A stretch of DNA of 16,527 nt from JBKPDV01 sp046728075 (GCA_046728075.1 JBKPDV010000020.1:1-16527), one strand, 5' to 3'. Positions 5,941-13,553 are shown, counted from the stretch's first letter. Notes: generated by a model not told the origin, from the sequence alone. A program made the numbers and translations.

Positions 5941-7232
5941 CTCCTTCGGACGCAGGCGTCTGTTCTGTCGGCGGCGCCTCGCGCCCTCCGGCCGGCGGCA
6001 TTGAGCTCGAAGCCGTTCGGCGGACTCATGGAGTGAGGGGCTTCTCCCAGGACCGGCTATGTCGTCTGCACACGGCCATGGAACGCCATATCGAGAGCGG
6101 CTACACGCCCGGTCTCGTCACACTCGTCTACCACCGCGGTCGGGAGTACGTGAACGCTATCGGCACAATGGCTTTCGACGGCACGGTGCCGATGCAGCGA
6201 GACACGATTTTCCGTCTCGCCTCCATGACCAAGCCGATTACGGCGGTCGGCGCCATGATCCTCGTAGAGGAATGCAGGGTCAGGCTGGACGATCCGGTCG
6301 ACGAATGGCTGCCCGAGCTGAAAGACCGCAAGGTCTTGAGGACCATCGAGAGCCCGCTCGACGACACGGTTCCTGCGAAGCGCCAGATCACCCTTCGTGA
6401 TCTCCTCACATTTCGAGCCGGCTATGGCGAAGTGGCCTTCCTGTCGCCGACATCTCCCCTCCAGAAAGCGATGGCGCAAGCGCGGCTCCCCCTGACCGAA
6501 TGGCTATTTGCCGGGACACCCGACGAGTTCATGAAGCGCCTCGGGAACCTTTCCCTTGCCCATCAACCAGGCGATCGATGGCTGTACCACATGGGTTGCG
6601 AGATCCTGGGCGTGCTGATCGCACGCGTCTCGGGCCAGTCGCTCGGCTCCTTCCTTCACGAACGCGTCTTCGAGCCGCTCGGCATGAAGGACACCGGCTT
6701 CTTCGTACCGGAAGCGAAACTCGACAGGCTCCCGATCTGCTACGGGACCGATCTTTTGACCGGCCAGCTCGTCGTGTTGGACGAGGCGCGGGGCGGTCAG
6801 GTCGCGCGGGTACCAGTCTTCGAAGCCGGCGCTGGCGGACTCGTCTCGACGATCGACGATATGGCAGCGTTCGGTCAGATGATGCTCAGCAAGGGCGCCT
6901 GCGGTCGCGGGCATATTCTTTCGCGACCATCGATCGAGCTGATGACCCTGGATCACTTGACGCCCGAGCAAAAGGCGGCTTCGCCGTTCTTCCCTAATTT
7001 TTGGAGTGGCCGCGGATGGGGCCTGGGATTAGGTGTGATCACCGGGCGCAACGATCTCTCGGAGGTTCCTGGACGCTTCGGTTGGGACGGCGCCTTCGGC
7101 ACGTCCTGGTGGGTCGATCCGAAAGAAAACATGGTCGGTATTCTCATGACCCAGCGCCGTCCGGATATTCTGGGTATTCCCGCCCTTACTCTCGATTTTT
7201 GGACCTCCGCTTATCAATTGATCGAGGATTGA
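5937..7232 (+). CDS. Class C beta-lactamase-type serine hydrolase / esterase
   Basis: The protein is 431 residues long. The ATG at 5937 overlaps the upstream TGA, pointing to translational coupling; its own ribosome site is weak, and the first 35 residues are not typical of the family, so a GTG at residue 33 is an alternative. The catalytic SxxK motif is clear: Ser96-Met-Thr-Lys99 in RLASMTKPITAVG. The second motif, usually Tyr-x-Asn, is Tyr217-His-Met. The third, usually Lys-Thr-Gly or a variant, is Trp383-Asp-Gly in FGWDGAFGTSWW, as seen in family VIII esterases and penicillin-binding-like hydrolases. LRDLLTFRAGYGE and EPLGMKDTGF are also typical. No export signal is visible, so the enzyme is probably cytoplasmic and more likely an esterase or amidase than a resistance beta-lactamase. 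Confidence 0.87.
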   Translation: MTPSDAGVCSVGGASRPPAGGIELEAVRRTHGVRGFSQDRLCRLHTAMERHIESGYTPGLVTLVYHRGREYVNAIGTMAFDGTVPMQRDTIFRLASMTKPITAVGAMILVEECRVRLDDPVDEWLPELKDRKVLRTIESPLDDTVPAKRQITLRDLLTFRAGYGEVAFLSPTSPLQKAMAQARLPLTEWLFAGTPDEFMKRLGNLSLAHQPGDRWLYHMGCEILGVLIARVSGQSLGSFLHERVFEPLGMKDTGFFVPEAKLDRLPICYGTDLLTGQLVVLDEARGGQVARVPVFEAGAGGLVSTIDDMAAFGQMMLSKGACGRGHILSRPSIELMTLDHLTPEQKAASPFFPNFWSGRGWGLGLGVITGRNDLSEVPGRFGWDGAFGTSWWVDPKENMVGILMTQRRPDILGIPALTLDFWTSAYQLIED

Positions 7233-7349
7233 AACCACAGAGTTTCGAGCTGGCCCCCATCGACGCGCGGACTCGTCCTCGAGATGCGGAGAAGTTGCTA
7301 TCTTTCAGGAGCGAGGCGACCTTCCGCTCGGCGCCCGAAAGGAGAGCCA

Positions 7350-8339
7350 ATGCAGAAGCGCAAACTAGGGAAAAGCCGCCTGGAAGTCTCGGCTCTTGGC
7401 CTCGGCTGCATGGGGATGAGCTATGGCTATGGCCCGGCCGCGGACAAGCAGGAGATGATCTCCCTCATTCGGTCAGCCGTCGAACGCGGCATCACATTCT
7501 TCGACACCGCGGAAGCGTATGGCCCGTTCACGAACGAAGAGCTCGTGGGCGAAGCGCTCGCTTCATTCCGCGGTCGAGTGGTGATAGCCACCAAATTCGG
7601 TTTCAAGTTCGGTCCCAAGGGGGAGCAGATCGGCCTGGACAGTCGGCCGGAGCACATCAAGCAGGTCGCCGACAGCTCACTCAAGCGACTTCAGGTCGAC
7701 GCCATCGATCTGTTCTACCAGCACCGCGTCGATCCGGAGGTGCCCATCGAAGACGTGGCGGGGGCGGTGAAGGATCTGATTGCAGAAGGCAAGGTCAAGC
7801 ACTTCGGCCTTTCGGAAGCGGGCGTGCAAACGATCCGCCGCGCGCACGCAGTCCAGCCGGTTACCGCGCTCCAGAGCGAATACTCGCTGTGGTGGAGACG
7901 CCCTGAAGAGGAAGTGTTGCCGACCCTCGAGGAGCTTGGAATCGGTTTCGTTCCTTTTAGCCCTCTGGGTAAGGGCTTCCTCACCGGAAAGATCAACGAA
8001 AGAACGAAGTTCGACAGTTCCGACTTCCGCAACATCGTCCCTCGCTTCGCGCCGGAGGCTCGGAAGGCAAATCAGGCCTTGGTCGATCTGCTTGGCAAGA
8101 TTGGGCAACGAAAGAAGGCGACACCGGCTCAGATTGCGCTCGCCTGGCTGCTTGCGCAGAAGCCATGGATCGTTCCCATCCCCGGCACTACGAAGCCGGA
8201 GCGCCTCGAGGAGAACCTCGGGGCGGCTGGAGTCGAACTGACGCCCGACGATCTCCGCGAGATCGAGAGCGCCGCCTCAAAGATCACGGTCCAGGGGGCT
8301 CGGTACCCCGAACGTCTCGAGCAAATGACGGGTCGGTGA
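7350..8339 (+). CDS. Aldo/keto reductase
   Basis: The protein is 329 residues long from the ATG at 7350, which has AAAGGAG eight bases before it; an upstream ATG at 7284 has no site and adds an unrelated leader. The catalytic tetrad is intact: Asp52 and Tyr57 in FFDTAEAYG, Lys82 in IATKFG, and His125 in LFYQHRVD. GLGCMGMSYGYG near the N-terminus and PIPGTTKPERLEEN near the C-terminus (NADPH-binding region) place it with the YakC/AKR13-like branch. It reduces aldehydes or ketones with NADPH in the cytoplasm; substrate unknown. It lies 117 bases after the serine hydrolase and 24 before the next reductase, so it belongs to the same forward run, although a promoter in the 117-base gap is possible. 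Confidence 0.93.
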   Translation: MQKRKLGKSRLEVSALGLGCMGMSYGYGPAADKQEMISLIRSAVERGITFFDTAEAYGPFTNEELVGEALASFRGRVVIATKFGFKFGPKGEQIGLDSRPEHIKQVADSSLKRLQVDAIDLFYQHRVDPEVPIEDVAGAVKDLIAEGKVKHFGLSEAGVQTIRRAHAVQPVTALQSEYSLWWRRPEEEVLPTLEELGIGFVPFSPLGKGFLTGKINERTKFDSSDFRNIVPRFAPEARKANQALVDLLGKIGQRKKATPAQIALAWLLAQKPWIVPIPGTTKPERLEENLGAAGVELTPDDLREIESAASKITVQGARYPERLEQMTGR

Positions 8340-8363
8340 GCGGCAGATCGAGGGAGGAGCGGC

Positions 8364-9008
8364 GTGCGGGTTGGCATTCTGGGTTCCGGGTTGATGGGCG
8401 GCAAGCTCGGAACAATCTTTGCGCGGGCCGGACATGAGGTCGTATTCAGCTACGCCCGCAGCGAGCAGAAGCTAAAGAAGCTCGCGCGGGAGGCGAAAGG
8501 AAAGGCGCGGGCGGGCACACCGCTAGAGGCCGCGCACGATGCGGACGCGGTATTGCTGGCTGTGCACTGGTCGCGAATCAAGGATGTTCTGAAGCAGGCT
8601 GGCGATTTGTCGGGCAAGGTGATCGTCACCTGCTCCCTCCCGATGAACGAGAACGACACCAAGCTCGTCGTGACCCACAGCTCGTCGGGCGCGGAGAAGC
8701 TCGCAGAGATGGTCCCGAAGGCTCGGGTCGTCTCCGCCTTCAACACCGTCCCGAGCGAAGTGCTTTTCGACGTCTTCGAGGGCCGGCGCAAAGCCACTAA
8801 ACCCAGCCTCGTGTACTGCGGAGATGATACGAGCAGTAAGAGGACTGCGGCTCGCCTGATCCGCGACGTTGGCTTCGATCCTGTCGACGCCGGGCCTTTG
8901 AGGATCGCTCGCTACACCGAGCCGTTCGCGCTGCTCGTCGCGCAACTGGCATACGAGGGAAAGGGAGGCCCGGAACTCGCGTATCGCTTCGAACGCTTCG
9001 GGAAATAG
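8364..9008 (+). CDS. NADPH-dependent F420 reductase-like / NAD(P)-binding protein
   Basis: The protein is 214 residues long with a GTG start at 8364; GGAGGAG sits four bases upstream. The N-terminus MRVGILGSGLMGGKLG is a Rossmann nucleotide-binding motif (G7-x-G9-x-x-G12), followed by ARAGHEVVFSYAR. The protein continues with DADAVLLAVHWSRI, GKVIVTCSLPM and VVSAFNTVPSEVLF. This matches the 'NADP oxidoreductase, coenzyme F420-dependent' family, whose members either move hydride between NADPH and F420 or, in organisms without F420, serve as reductases of unknown substrate. No F420 biosynthesis gene is in this window, so F420 use is not shown. It is closely spaced with the aldo/keto reductase and the cupin. 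Confidence 0.85.
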   Translation: MRVGILGSGLMGGKLGTIFARAGHEVVFSYARSEQKLKKLAREAKGKARAGTPLEAAHDADAVLLAVHWSRIKDVLKQAGDLSGKVIVTCSLPMNENDTKLVVTHSSSGAEKLAEMVPKARVVSAFNTVPSEVLFDVFEGRRKATKPSLVYCGDDTSSKRTAARLIRDVGFDPVDAGPLRIARYTEPFALLVAQLAYEGKGGPELAYRFERFGK

Positions 9009-9035
9009 CTCGAGGATCGTGAAGGAGCTCAGGAA

Positions 9036-9446
9036 ATGGAGATCAAAAGAAGCGGCTCACAGCCTTCCGGTAGAGCACCGGCCGAGCACTTTACCGGCAG
9101 TGTTCGGATTGACCCGCTGTTCCAGGCAAACGATCCCGCGCGTGGGCTCGGCGTCAGCGTTACGTTCGAGCCCGGCGCCCGGACCGCGTGGCACACGCAT
9201 CCGCTGGGCCAGACGCTGATCGTGACATCGGGATGCGGCTTGGTGCAGAGCTGGGGAGGCCCGATCGAGAAAATTCAGCCGGGTGACGTGATCTGGTGCC
9301 CGCCCGGTGAGAAGCATTGGCATGGCGCCACTGCAACCACAGCTATGACCCATATCGCTATTCTGGAACGGCTCGACGGTAAGACCGTCGAGTGGATGGA
9401 AAAGGTCGGCGACGAGCAATACGGGGCCGGAGCGAGGGCCGAATAG
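9036..9446 (+). CDS. Small cupin-domain protein
   Basis: The protein is 136 residues long from the ATG at 9036, with GAAGGAG about 12 bases upstream and AGGA nearer. It is a single cupin barrel. Motif 1, WHTHPLGQTLIVTSG, supplies metal ligands His53, His55 and Gln59 (Gln where many cupins have Glu). Motif 2, GDVIWCPPGEKHWHGA, supplies His94 or His96. This form resembles the cupins related to (R)-mandelonitrile lyase and carboxymuconolactone-decarboxylase-associated proteins. A metal-dependent small-molecule enzyme or binding role is likely; the reaction is not readable from sequence. It is the last gene of the forward group, with the strong hairpin at 9600-9644 downstream. Confidence 0.88.
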   Translation: MEIKRSGSQPSGRAPAEHFTGSVRIDPLFQANDPARGLGVSVTFEPGARTAWHTHPLGQTLIVTSGCGLVQSWGGPIEKIQPGDVIWCPPGEKHWHGATATTAMTHIAILERLDGKTVEWMEKVGDEQYGAGARAE

Positions 9447-9519
9447 ACACGAAGGCGGATTGGGAAGCCCGATAGGACATTCCTGCGGGCCAGGCCAGGT
9501 GCGCGATGAGGTCAAGATC

Positions 9520-9590
9520 GTGCCTGATACCGCCATCGAGATTTGTCGTCGTCGTTGGCGCAGGACCGGTCGGGCTGTTCTGGCGAATGA
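9520..9590 (+). pseudogene. Possible 5' scrap of a FAD monooxygenase gene
   Basis: After a GTG at 9520 (VPDTAIEI) a one-base shift gives VVVVGAGPVGLFW (9545-9583), a textbook FAD-binding GxGxxG start. The frame then loses any likeness and runs into the terminator. GATGAGG lies upstream. This looks like the first 25 codons of a flavoprotein hydroxylase with the rest deleted, but the piece is short and could be chance. Confidence 0.35.
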
Positions 9591-9599
9591 ATGATAGGC

Positions 9600-9644
9600 G
9601 AAGCATCCCCGACCGGAGCCGCGCGGCTCCGGTCGGGAGGCTTC
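9600..9644. terminator. Bidirectional terminator-type hairpin
   Basis: A perfect 30-base palindrome at 9608-9637 (CCCGACCGGAGCCGC and its complement) is extended by GAAGC (9600-9604) pairing with GCTTC (9640-9644). It sits between the convergent cupin gene and lipoprotein gene. There is no long T run on either side, so termination would rest on stem strength. Confidence 0.7.
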
Positions 9645-9662
9645 CGCTCGCAGCAGACGCCG

Positions 9663-10127
9663 CTACTGCACTTTGAACGTTTTCGACGGGCCGGGTTTCC
9701 CGTCCACGGTCACTTCGACCTTGTAGTTTCCTTTCGGCCAGCCGGTCGGCTTCTGGATCGAGAACTCCGTCACCGCGGGACCGGTCGGCGCGATCGTCTT
9801 CGAGTCTTCCTTCACCGTCTGACCATCCCCGAACGTCCACTTCACAGCGATGACCGACGACGGAGCCGAGCCGCTCGTCGAGACCGCGGCGAAGATCGTG
9901 TCTTTCGGTGAGAACGTGTCGGTCGGAGTCTGAACCTTCTTGTCCGCTCCGACCGATTTGCCGAGCGAGAGGTCGGTGACCGTGACGGCGGGCGCCGGAA
10001 CCGGCGTCGGCTCGACCGGGGCGGCCGTGGGCGTCGGGGCCGGGGCCTCCGCCTTCTTGCACCCGGTCAGAGCGACCGCCCCGACCAGGACTGCCGCGAC
10101 GAGGGCGGCGCGAGTACGTGTCGTCAT
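9663..10127 (-). CDS. Lipoprotein with Pro/Ala linker and Ig-like C-terminal domain
   Basis: The protein is 154 residues long from the ATG ending at 10127, with AAGGAG seven bases upstream. Residues 1-22 are a lipoprotein signal ending in LTG with Cys23 to be lipidated (VALTGCKK). Residues about 26-48 are a Pro/Ala/Thr linker (TPTAAPVEPTPVPAP). The rest (VTDLSLGKSVGADKK, FSPKDTIFAAVST, VKWTFGDG, GWPKGNYKVEVTVDG) has the strand pattern of a small beta-sandwich. No domain name is recognised with certainty. The lack of Asp after the Cys suits an outer-membrane destination if Lol rules apply. It follows the LysM gene on the same strand by 34 bases. Confidence 0.8.
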   Translation of the reverse strand: MTTRTRAALVAAVLVGAVALTGCKKAEAPAPTPTAAPVEPTPVPAPAVTVTDLSLGKSVGADKKVQTPTDTFSPKDTIFAAVSTSGSAPSSVIAVKWTFGDGQTVKEDSKTIAPTGPAVTEFSIQKPTGWPKGNYKVEVTVDGKPGPSKTFKVQ

Positions 10128-10161
10128 CTCTTCTCCTTCTGCCTGGAAGCAGCGCTGGCGC

Positions 10162-10428
10162 TCATTCGGGTATCCGGAGTTTCCAGCCCGGCTGGATGAG
10201 GTCCGGATTCTTCACGATGTCCTTGTTCGCCTCGAAGATCCGTTTCCACGAATTCGCGTCGCCGTAGAACTTCTTGGAGATCTTCGAAAGGCTGTCTCCG
10301 CCCTGGACGACGTAGATCCGAGGGGAGTCGGAGGCTTTTCCCGCCGCGGCTCCCGAGGGAGAAGAGGCGGTCGACGAGCTTCCGGACTCGACGTCCGAGA
10401 AATCCGGCTTGTTGGGGTCATCTGCCAT
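10162..10428 (-). CDS. LysM-domain mini-protein
   Basis: The protein is 88 residues long with AAGGAGG five bases before the ATG. The first 36 residues are a disordered Ser/Ala/Gly-rich stretch. Residues 38-86 are one complete LysM domain (YVVQGGDSLSKISKKFYGD, then WKRIFEANKD, then LIQPGWKLRIP). LysM binds N-acetylglucosamine chains of peptidoglycan; stand-alone versions without a signal peptide (as in the YgaU/LysM type) act at the inner side of the envelope or are exported in unclear ways. No export signal is seen here. It lies between the GlsB fusion and the lipoprotein, consistent with an envelope-stress operon. Confidence 0.9.
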   Translation of the reverse strand: MADDPNKPDFSDVESGSSSTASSPSGAAAGKASDSPRIYVVQGGDSLSKISKKFYGDANSWKRIFEANKDIVKNPDLIQPGWKLRIPE

Positions 10429-10467
10429 GCAATCCTCCTTTTCCAGCCGTACGCGAGTCGGAAGGGT

Positions 10468-10722
10468 TCATGCTCGCGTCGGCTTTGCCACGATCTTGCG
10501 GTAGATCCACGTGACGACGATCGCACCGATCACCGCCACGATGATCGTGTAGATCATGCCTCCTTCCGGTTTGAATCCGAGCAGGCTCATCAAGAAGCCG
10601 CCCGCCAGCGCTCCGATGAGGCCGAGGATGATGTCCATGAGAACTCCGCCCCCGCCTCCCATGATCTTGCCCGTGAGCCATCCCGCGATGAGACCCACGA
10701 TCAGCCACCAAATGACTCCCAT
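10468..10722 (-). CDS. Internal start: GlsB/YeaQ/YmgE family stress-response membrane protein
   Basis: This is the alternative product of the same frame. The ATG ending at 10722 has GGAGG eight bases upstream and begins exactly where members of this family begin (MGVIWWLIVGLIAGWL). The 84-residue product has three hydrophobic helices with glycine-rich faces (IWWLIVGLIAGW; MDIILGLIGALAGGF; IYTIIVAVIGAIVVTW), the family's usual length and layout. Family members are small inner-membrane proteins raised under general stress; mechanism unknown. Separate translation alongside, or instead of, the fusion is plausible. Confidence 0.7.
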   Translation of the reverse strand: MGVIWWLIVGLIAGWLTGKIMGGGGGVLMDIILGLIGALAGGFLMSLLGFKPEGGMIYTIIVAVIGAIVVTWIYRKIVAKPTRA

Positions 10723-11241
10723 GGCCCACCTCCGCGCCGCGGAAATCTTGGACATGAGGAGCGCCAGCGCGCCGGCGCCGATCGCTTTGACGAGCGTCGG
10801 GTGCTGCGCGTAGAACCCGGCGGCCCTGTCCATGATCGATGGGTCTTGCTTGGCCGCCTGTCGGGCGATCGTCTGGACCGCTTCCGGAGTCACCTGTTGA
10901 GCTTGCTGCGGCGTCACGGTCCCGCTGGCAGCCGCCGCGGCAACGCCTCCAAGCCCCAGGGAGCTCAGGATCTGAGCCCCGGTGCCGGGGGGCAGCGATC
11001 CGAGCAGCTGATTGAGAAGGCCCGCCTTCTGATCGGGGTTGGATTGCCCGAAGAGCCCGGACACCATCTGCTCGAACGGCGGCGTTTGATCGGACTTGAA
11101 GGCGTGGCTGAGGCCGGCCGCAAGGGTTCCCTGCGGAACGGCGCTCGCCACTTGATCGTAAGCCGAGTGCACATCCGCGTCCGACGCACCGCCGCGGGTG
11201 AACTGATCGACGATGCTCCCTATGTTGTCCATAAGAGTCAT
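10468..11241 (-). CDS. Helical protein fused in frame to GlsB/YeaQ/YmgE membrane protein
   Basis: The protein is 257 residues long from the ATG ending at 11241, where AAAGGAGG lies just upstream; an ATG 12 codons earlier is unsupported. Residues 1-173 form a mostly helical, Gln/Ala/Gly-rich protein (MDNIGSIVDQFTRGG, SNPDQKAGLLNQLLG, TVTPQQAQQVTPEAV, FYAQHPTLVKAIGAGALALLMSKI) that I link loosely to YidB/DUF937-like small proteins. Residues 174-257 are a full GlsB/YmgE-type protein with three membrane helices. These two are normally separate. No stop intervenes (KISAARRWAMGVIWW), yet a good ribosome site lies before the second ATG. Either a stop codon was lost and a fusion is made, or a small read error hides one. 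Both parts suit a stress-response operon. Confidence 0.75.
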   Translation of the reverse strand: MTLMDNIGSIVDQFTRGGASDADVHSAYDQVASAVPQGTLAAGLSHAFKSDQTPPFEQMVSGLFGQSNPDQKAGLLNQLLGSLPPGTGAQILSSLGLGGVAAAAASGTVTPQQAQQVTPEAVQTIARQAAKQDPSIMDRAAGFYAQHPTLVKAIGAGALALLMSKISAARRWAMGVIWWLIVGLIAGWLTGKIMGGGGGVLMDIILGLIGALAGGFLMSLLGFKPEGGMIYTIIVAVIGAIVVTWIYRKIVAKPTRA

Positions 11242-11475
11242 GGTTACCTCCTTTCGCCGTAGTCGTTCGGTCCTCACGAGAGTGCGCTGCCAGATACGTG
11301 CCGATCATTGCCGCGACTTTGCAGAACCCGGGCCGGGACCTGCTTCGAAGCGAGCGAGCATTCTACCGTCGGCGTCGAAAAGTTCGAGTTGTTGCCTCGC
11401 CGTCCCAAAGCCCTACTCAAGAGCGAGACTTCGGGCGTCAACGTCTGGACGGCACGGACGGCACAAGGCACCGCG

Positions 11476-13047
11476 TCAGGCTTGCGGGCGGAGGCTCAGG
11501 CGCTCGGAGAGGTAACGGTTCAACGCGCCGGGCTCGAGAAGCGTCCCGCACAGTCCGACGTAGCAGTCCGGCCGCAAGAGATAGAACGATGGGCAGCGAA
11601 TGCTCGCGCGGCCGAGCTCCCGTTCGTTTGAGGGATCGCTCGGGATCACGTGCGTGCGGAGGAGGGCCTCGAGGCCGGGCGGCGCGCTTTCGGGAGCGGG
11701 TTGTCCGATCACGACCAGGTTAAACCGCGTGTCGTCGAGCTTTTCAAACAGGTCTTCGGCGGGACCTTGAGCCGAGAACTTCACGCGCAGCCACGGGAAG
11801 CGATCGCCCGCGCGGGGCGCCGTTTCCGGCAGTCCCGGAAGTGTCTCCGAGAGACGGCTGCCGCGATAGCGGATGCCGATCTGGGAGATCAGGCGGAACG
11901 CTCCCTTGCGCAGCCGGTCGAACGTCATCGCCAGGGCCAGCAATTTCGGCAGGAGCCGCGTCCGGAAAAACCCGACGAGCTTGTTGTGGGAGACGACAAA
12001 GGAGAACCCCTTGTCCGTCGTCGAGAGCAGCCGCCTGGCGACGGGGAGACGCTCGGCCTCGTAGGAGTCGAGGAGAACCGGGTCCGCGCGGCCCGAGAGG
12101 ACGAGGGAAAGCTTCCAGGCCAGGTTGTACGCGTCCTGCAGGCCCGTGTTCATTCCCTGCGCGCCGACCGGGCTGTGGATGTGCGCCGCGTCCCCCAGGA
12201 GGAAGCAGCGGCGGTCGCGAAAGCGCTCCGCCCGACGGTGATGGATGCGGTAGGTCGAAAACCACGTGCATTCTCGAACAGAAAGGCCCGTTCCCGTCTC
12301 CTGCCGAATCGAGGGGATAACGTCGTCCAGGGTCACGTCCTCTCTCCCGCGAAGCTCCGGCGGAAGGATCGCCACGATCCGCCAGTGATCCTCCCCGCGC
12401 ATGGGGAAGAACAAGTGGAATCCTCCCTCCCAGAGGTACACGTTGAGCTCGCCCGGGGCCATCGGTCCGGTCACCTGCGCATCGGCGACGAAGAACACGT
12501 GTTCGTACGCCGCGCCGACGAAGGCGATGCCGTTCAAGTCCCGCACGGCGCTCCGCGCCCCGTCGCATCCCGCGATCCATGCCGCCGTGACCTCGCGGGT
12601 CGGGCCATCTGACTGCTTGAGCGTCGCCTTCACGTGGTCGGCTTGCTGAGCGAGCCCGACCAGCTCCGTGTTCCATTGCACGACCGCGCCGGTCTTGCGA
12701 AGAACCTCGCCCAAGAGCCGCTCGTTATCGTCCTGGCCGAGGATCAGAAGAAAGGGGTAGGGGCTCATATCCCGCCCGATGTCCCCCAGAGGGACGTGCG
12801 CGGCCACCTTCCCGCGCGCCCACATGTGAGCGCCTGTTGCGCGCTTGCCCAGCTCCAGCGCCCGCCCCGCGATCCCCAGGTGCTCATAGATCTCCAGCGT
12901 GCGCGCCTGCACGCCCAGCGCTCTGCTCTGCTGAGCCGGGCCATCGTGCCGGTCGATGATCTGGGCGCGTACTCCCTGGCGCGCGAGCTGATTGGCGAGC
13001 ATCAGCCCGGTCGGACCCGCTCCGACGATCAGTACGTCTGTATCCAT
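11476..13047 (-). CDS. FAD-dependent aromatic hydroxylase (class A flavoprotein monooxygenase)
   Basis: The protein is 523 residues long. It opens with MDTDVLIVGAGPTGL (FAD-binding GxGxxG, residues 9-14). The DG motif is GCDGARSAVR (Asp162), and the second FAD motif is CFLLGDAAHIHSP (Gly285-Asp286) followed by GAQGMNTGLQDAYNLAWKL. About 150 further C-terminal residues match the thioredoxin-like tail of phenol/2,4-dichlorophenol/polyketide hydroxylases. Such enzymes use NAD(P)H, FAD and O2 to hydroxylate aromatic rings. The exact substrate cannot be told; phenolic compounds or polyketides are both possible. The ribosome site is weak (GGAGA and GGGA upstream of the ATG). It is transcribed away from the SthA region, and a 234-base gap separates it from the GlsB group, so it is probably its own unit. 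Confidence 0.9.
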   Translation of the reverse strand: MDTDVLIVGAGPTGLMLANQLARQGVRAQIIDRHDGPAQQSRALGVQARTLEIYEHLGIAGRALELGKRATGAHMWARGKVAAHVPLGDIGRDMSPYPFLLILGQDDNERLLGEVLRKTGAVVQWNTELVGLAQQADHVKATLKQSDGPTREVTAAWIAGCDGARSAVRDLNGIAFVGAAYEHVFFVADAQVTGPMAPGELNVYLWEGGFHLFFPMRGEDHWRIVAILPPELRGREDVTLDDVIPSIRQETGTGLSVRECTWFSTYRIHHRRAERFRDRRCFLLGDAAHIHSPVGAQGMNTGLQDAYNLAWKLSLVLSGRADPVLLDSYEAERLPVARRLLSTTDKGFSFVVSHNKLVGFFRTRLLPKLLALAMTFDRLRKGAFRLISQIGIRYRGSRLSETLPGLPETAPRAGDRFPWLRVKFSAQGPAEDLFEKLDDTRFNLVVIGQPAPESAPPGLEALLRTHVIPSDPSNERELGRASIRCPSFYLLRPDCYVGLCGTLLEPGALNRYLSERLSLRPQA

Positions 13048-13234
13048 GAGCGTCCCGTCTCCGGACTCTAGCGCTCTTTGGATTCCAGCGGATCACGAAG
13101 TGGTTCAGTCTCGACTCTGAGATCGGGACCGGCGATCGGGCGAGGTTCTCGTTCTCGAAGAGGCGAGACGGAATCCGAAGCCGCGCTCGGCCCAGTCATC
13201 GCGCCTGCGGACTAACCTGGAAGGACGGGTCTAG

Positions 13235-13545
13235 AATCCGCCTATCTCTCTCGCTCGCGCCTCGCATGCCGCTTTCGAAGCCGCTCAGAAGCAGGCGGCG
13301 GAACCCGTCTCTACCTCGTCGCCGTCCCAAGTCCTGACCCCGGATCTCCTCCGAGCTGCGGCTCGGAGGCTGCGATACGGCGGTTTCATCTGCGCGACCA
13401 CCGGGTCGATCTTTGTCGTCATCGATCTTTTCGCGCCTCCGCCGGCGGCTTCGGCCAACTCCCGAGCGATTTCGATTGTCGCCGCGTCCCTCGCCACGCT
13501 GATCAGTCTCGGTCTGGCCTGGTTGAGTTTTGGACTCAAGCCGCG
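13235..13545 (+). pseudogene. Two-helix membrane segment of a sensor-type protein, startless fragment
   Basis: The forward frame reads AAFEAAQKQAAEPVS, then LTPDLLRAAARRLRYGGF. Two hydrophobic segments follow (FICATTGSIFVVIDLF; AISIVAASLATLISLGLAWL) before it runs out near 13545. This is like the membrane-anchored N-terminal part of bacterial sensor kinases, Ser/Thr kinases or cyclases. A TAG closes the frame at 13232-13234, and no usable start lies before the helices, so it is not expressible as it stands. A perfect 9-bp hairpin (13348-13356 with 13361-13369) lies within it. The family assignment is a guess from pattern only. Confidence 0.4.
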
Positions 13546-13553
13546 CGCTCCGG

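Noticed and set aside
9940..11262. A 440-codon open frame on the forward strand
   Set aside because: It runs antisense across four well-supported reverse genes or gene parts with good ribosome sites; its sequence is His/Arg/Asp low-complexity without any motif.
11650..12612. A 320-codon forward frame
   Set aside because: It is antisense to the FAD monooxygenase, which has all three flavin motifs.
13195..13240. Promoter with TAGAAT at 13232
   Set aside because: No matching -35 element is found at the right distance, and no intact gene starts directly downstream.
13348..13369. Terminator hairpin with a 9-bp perfect stem
   Set aside because: No T run follows, it lies inside a frame with coding character, and no gene ends there; an Arg/Ala-coding coincidence is likely.
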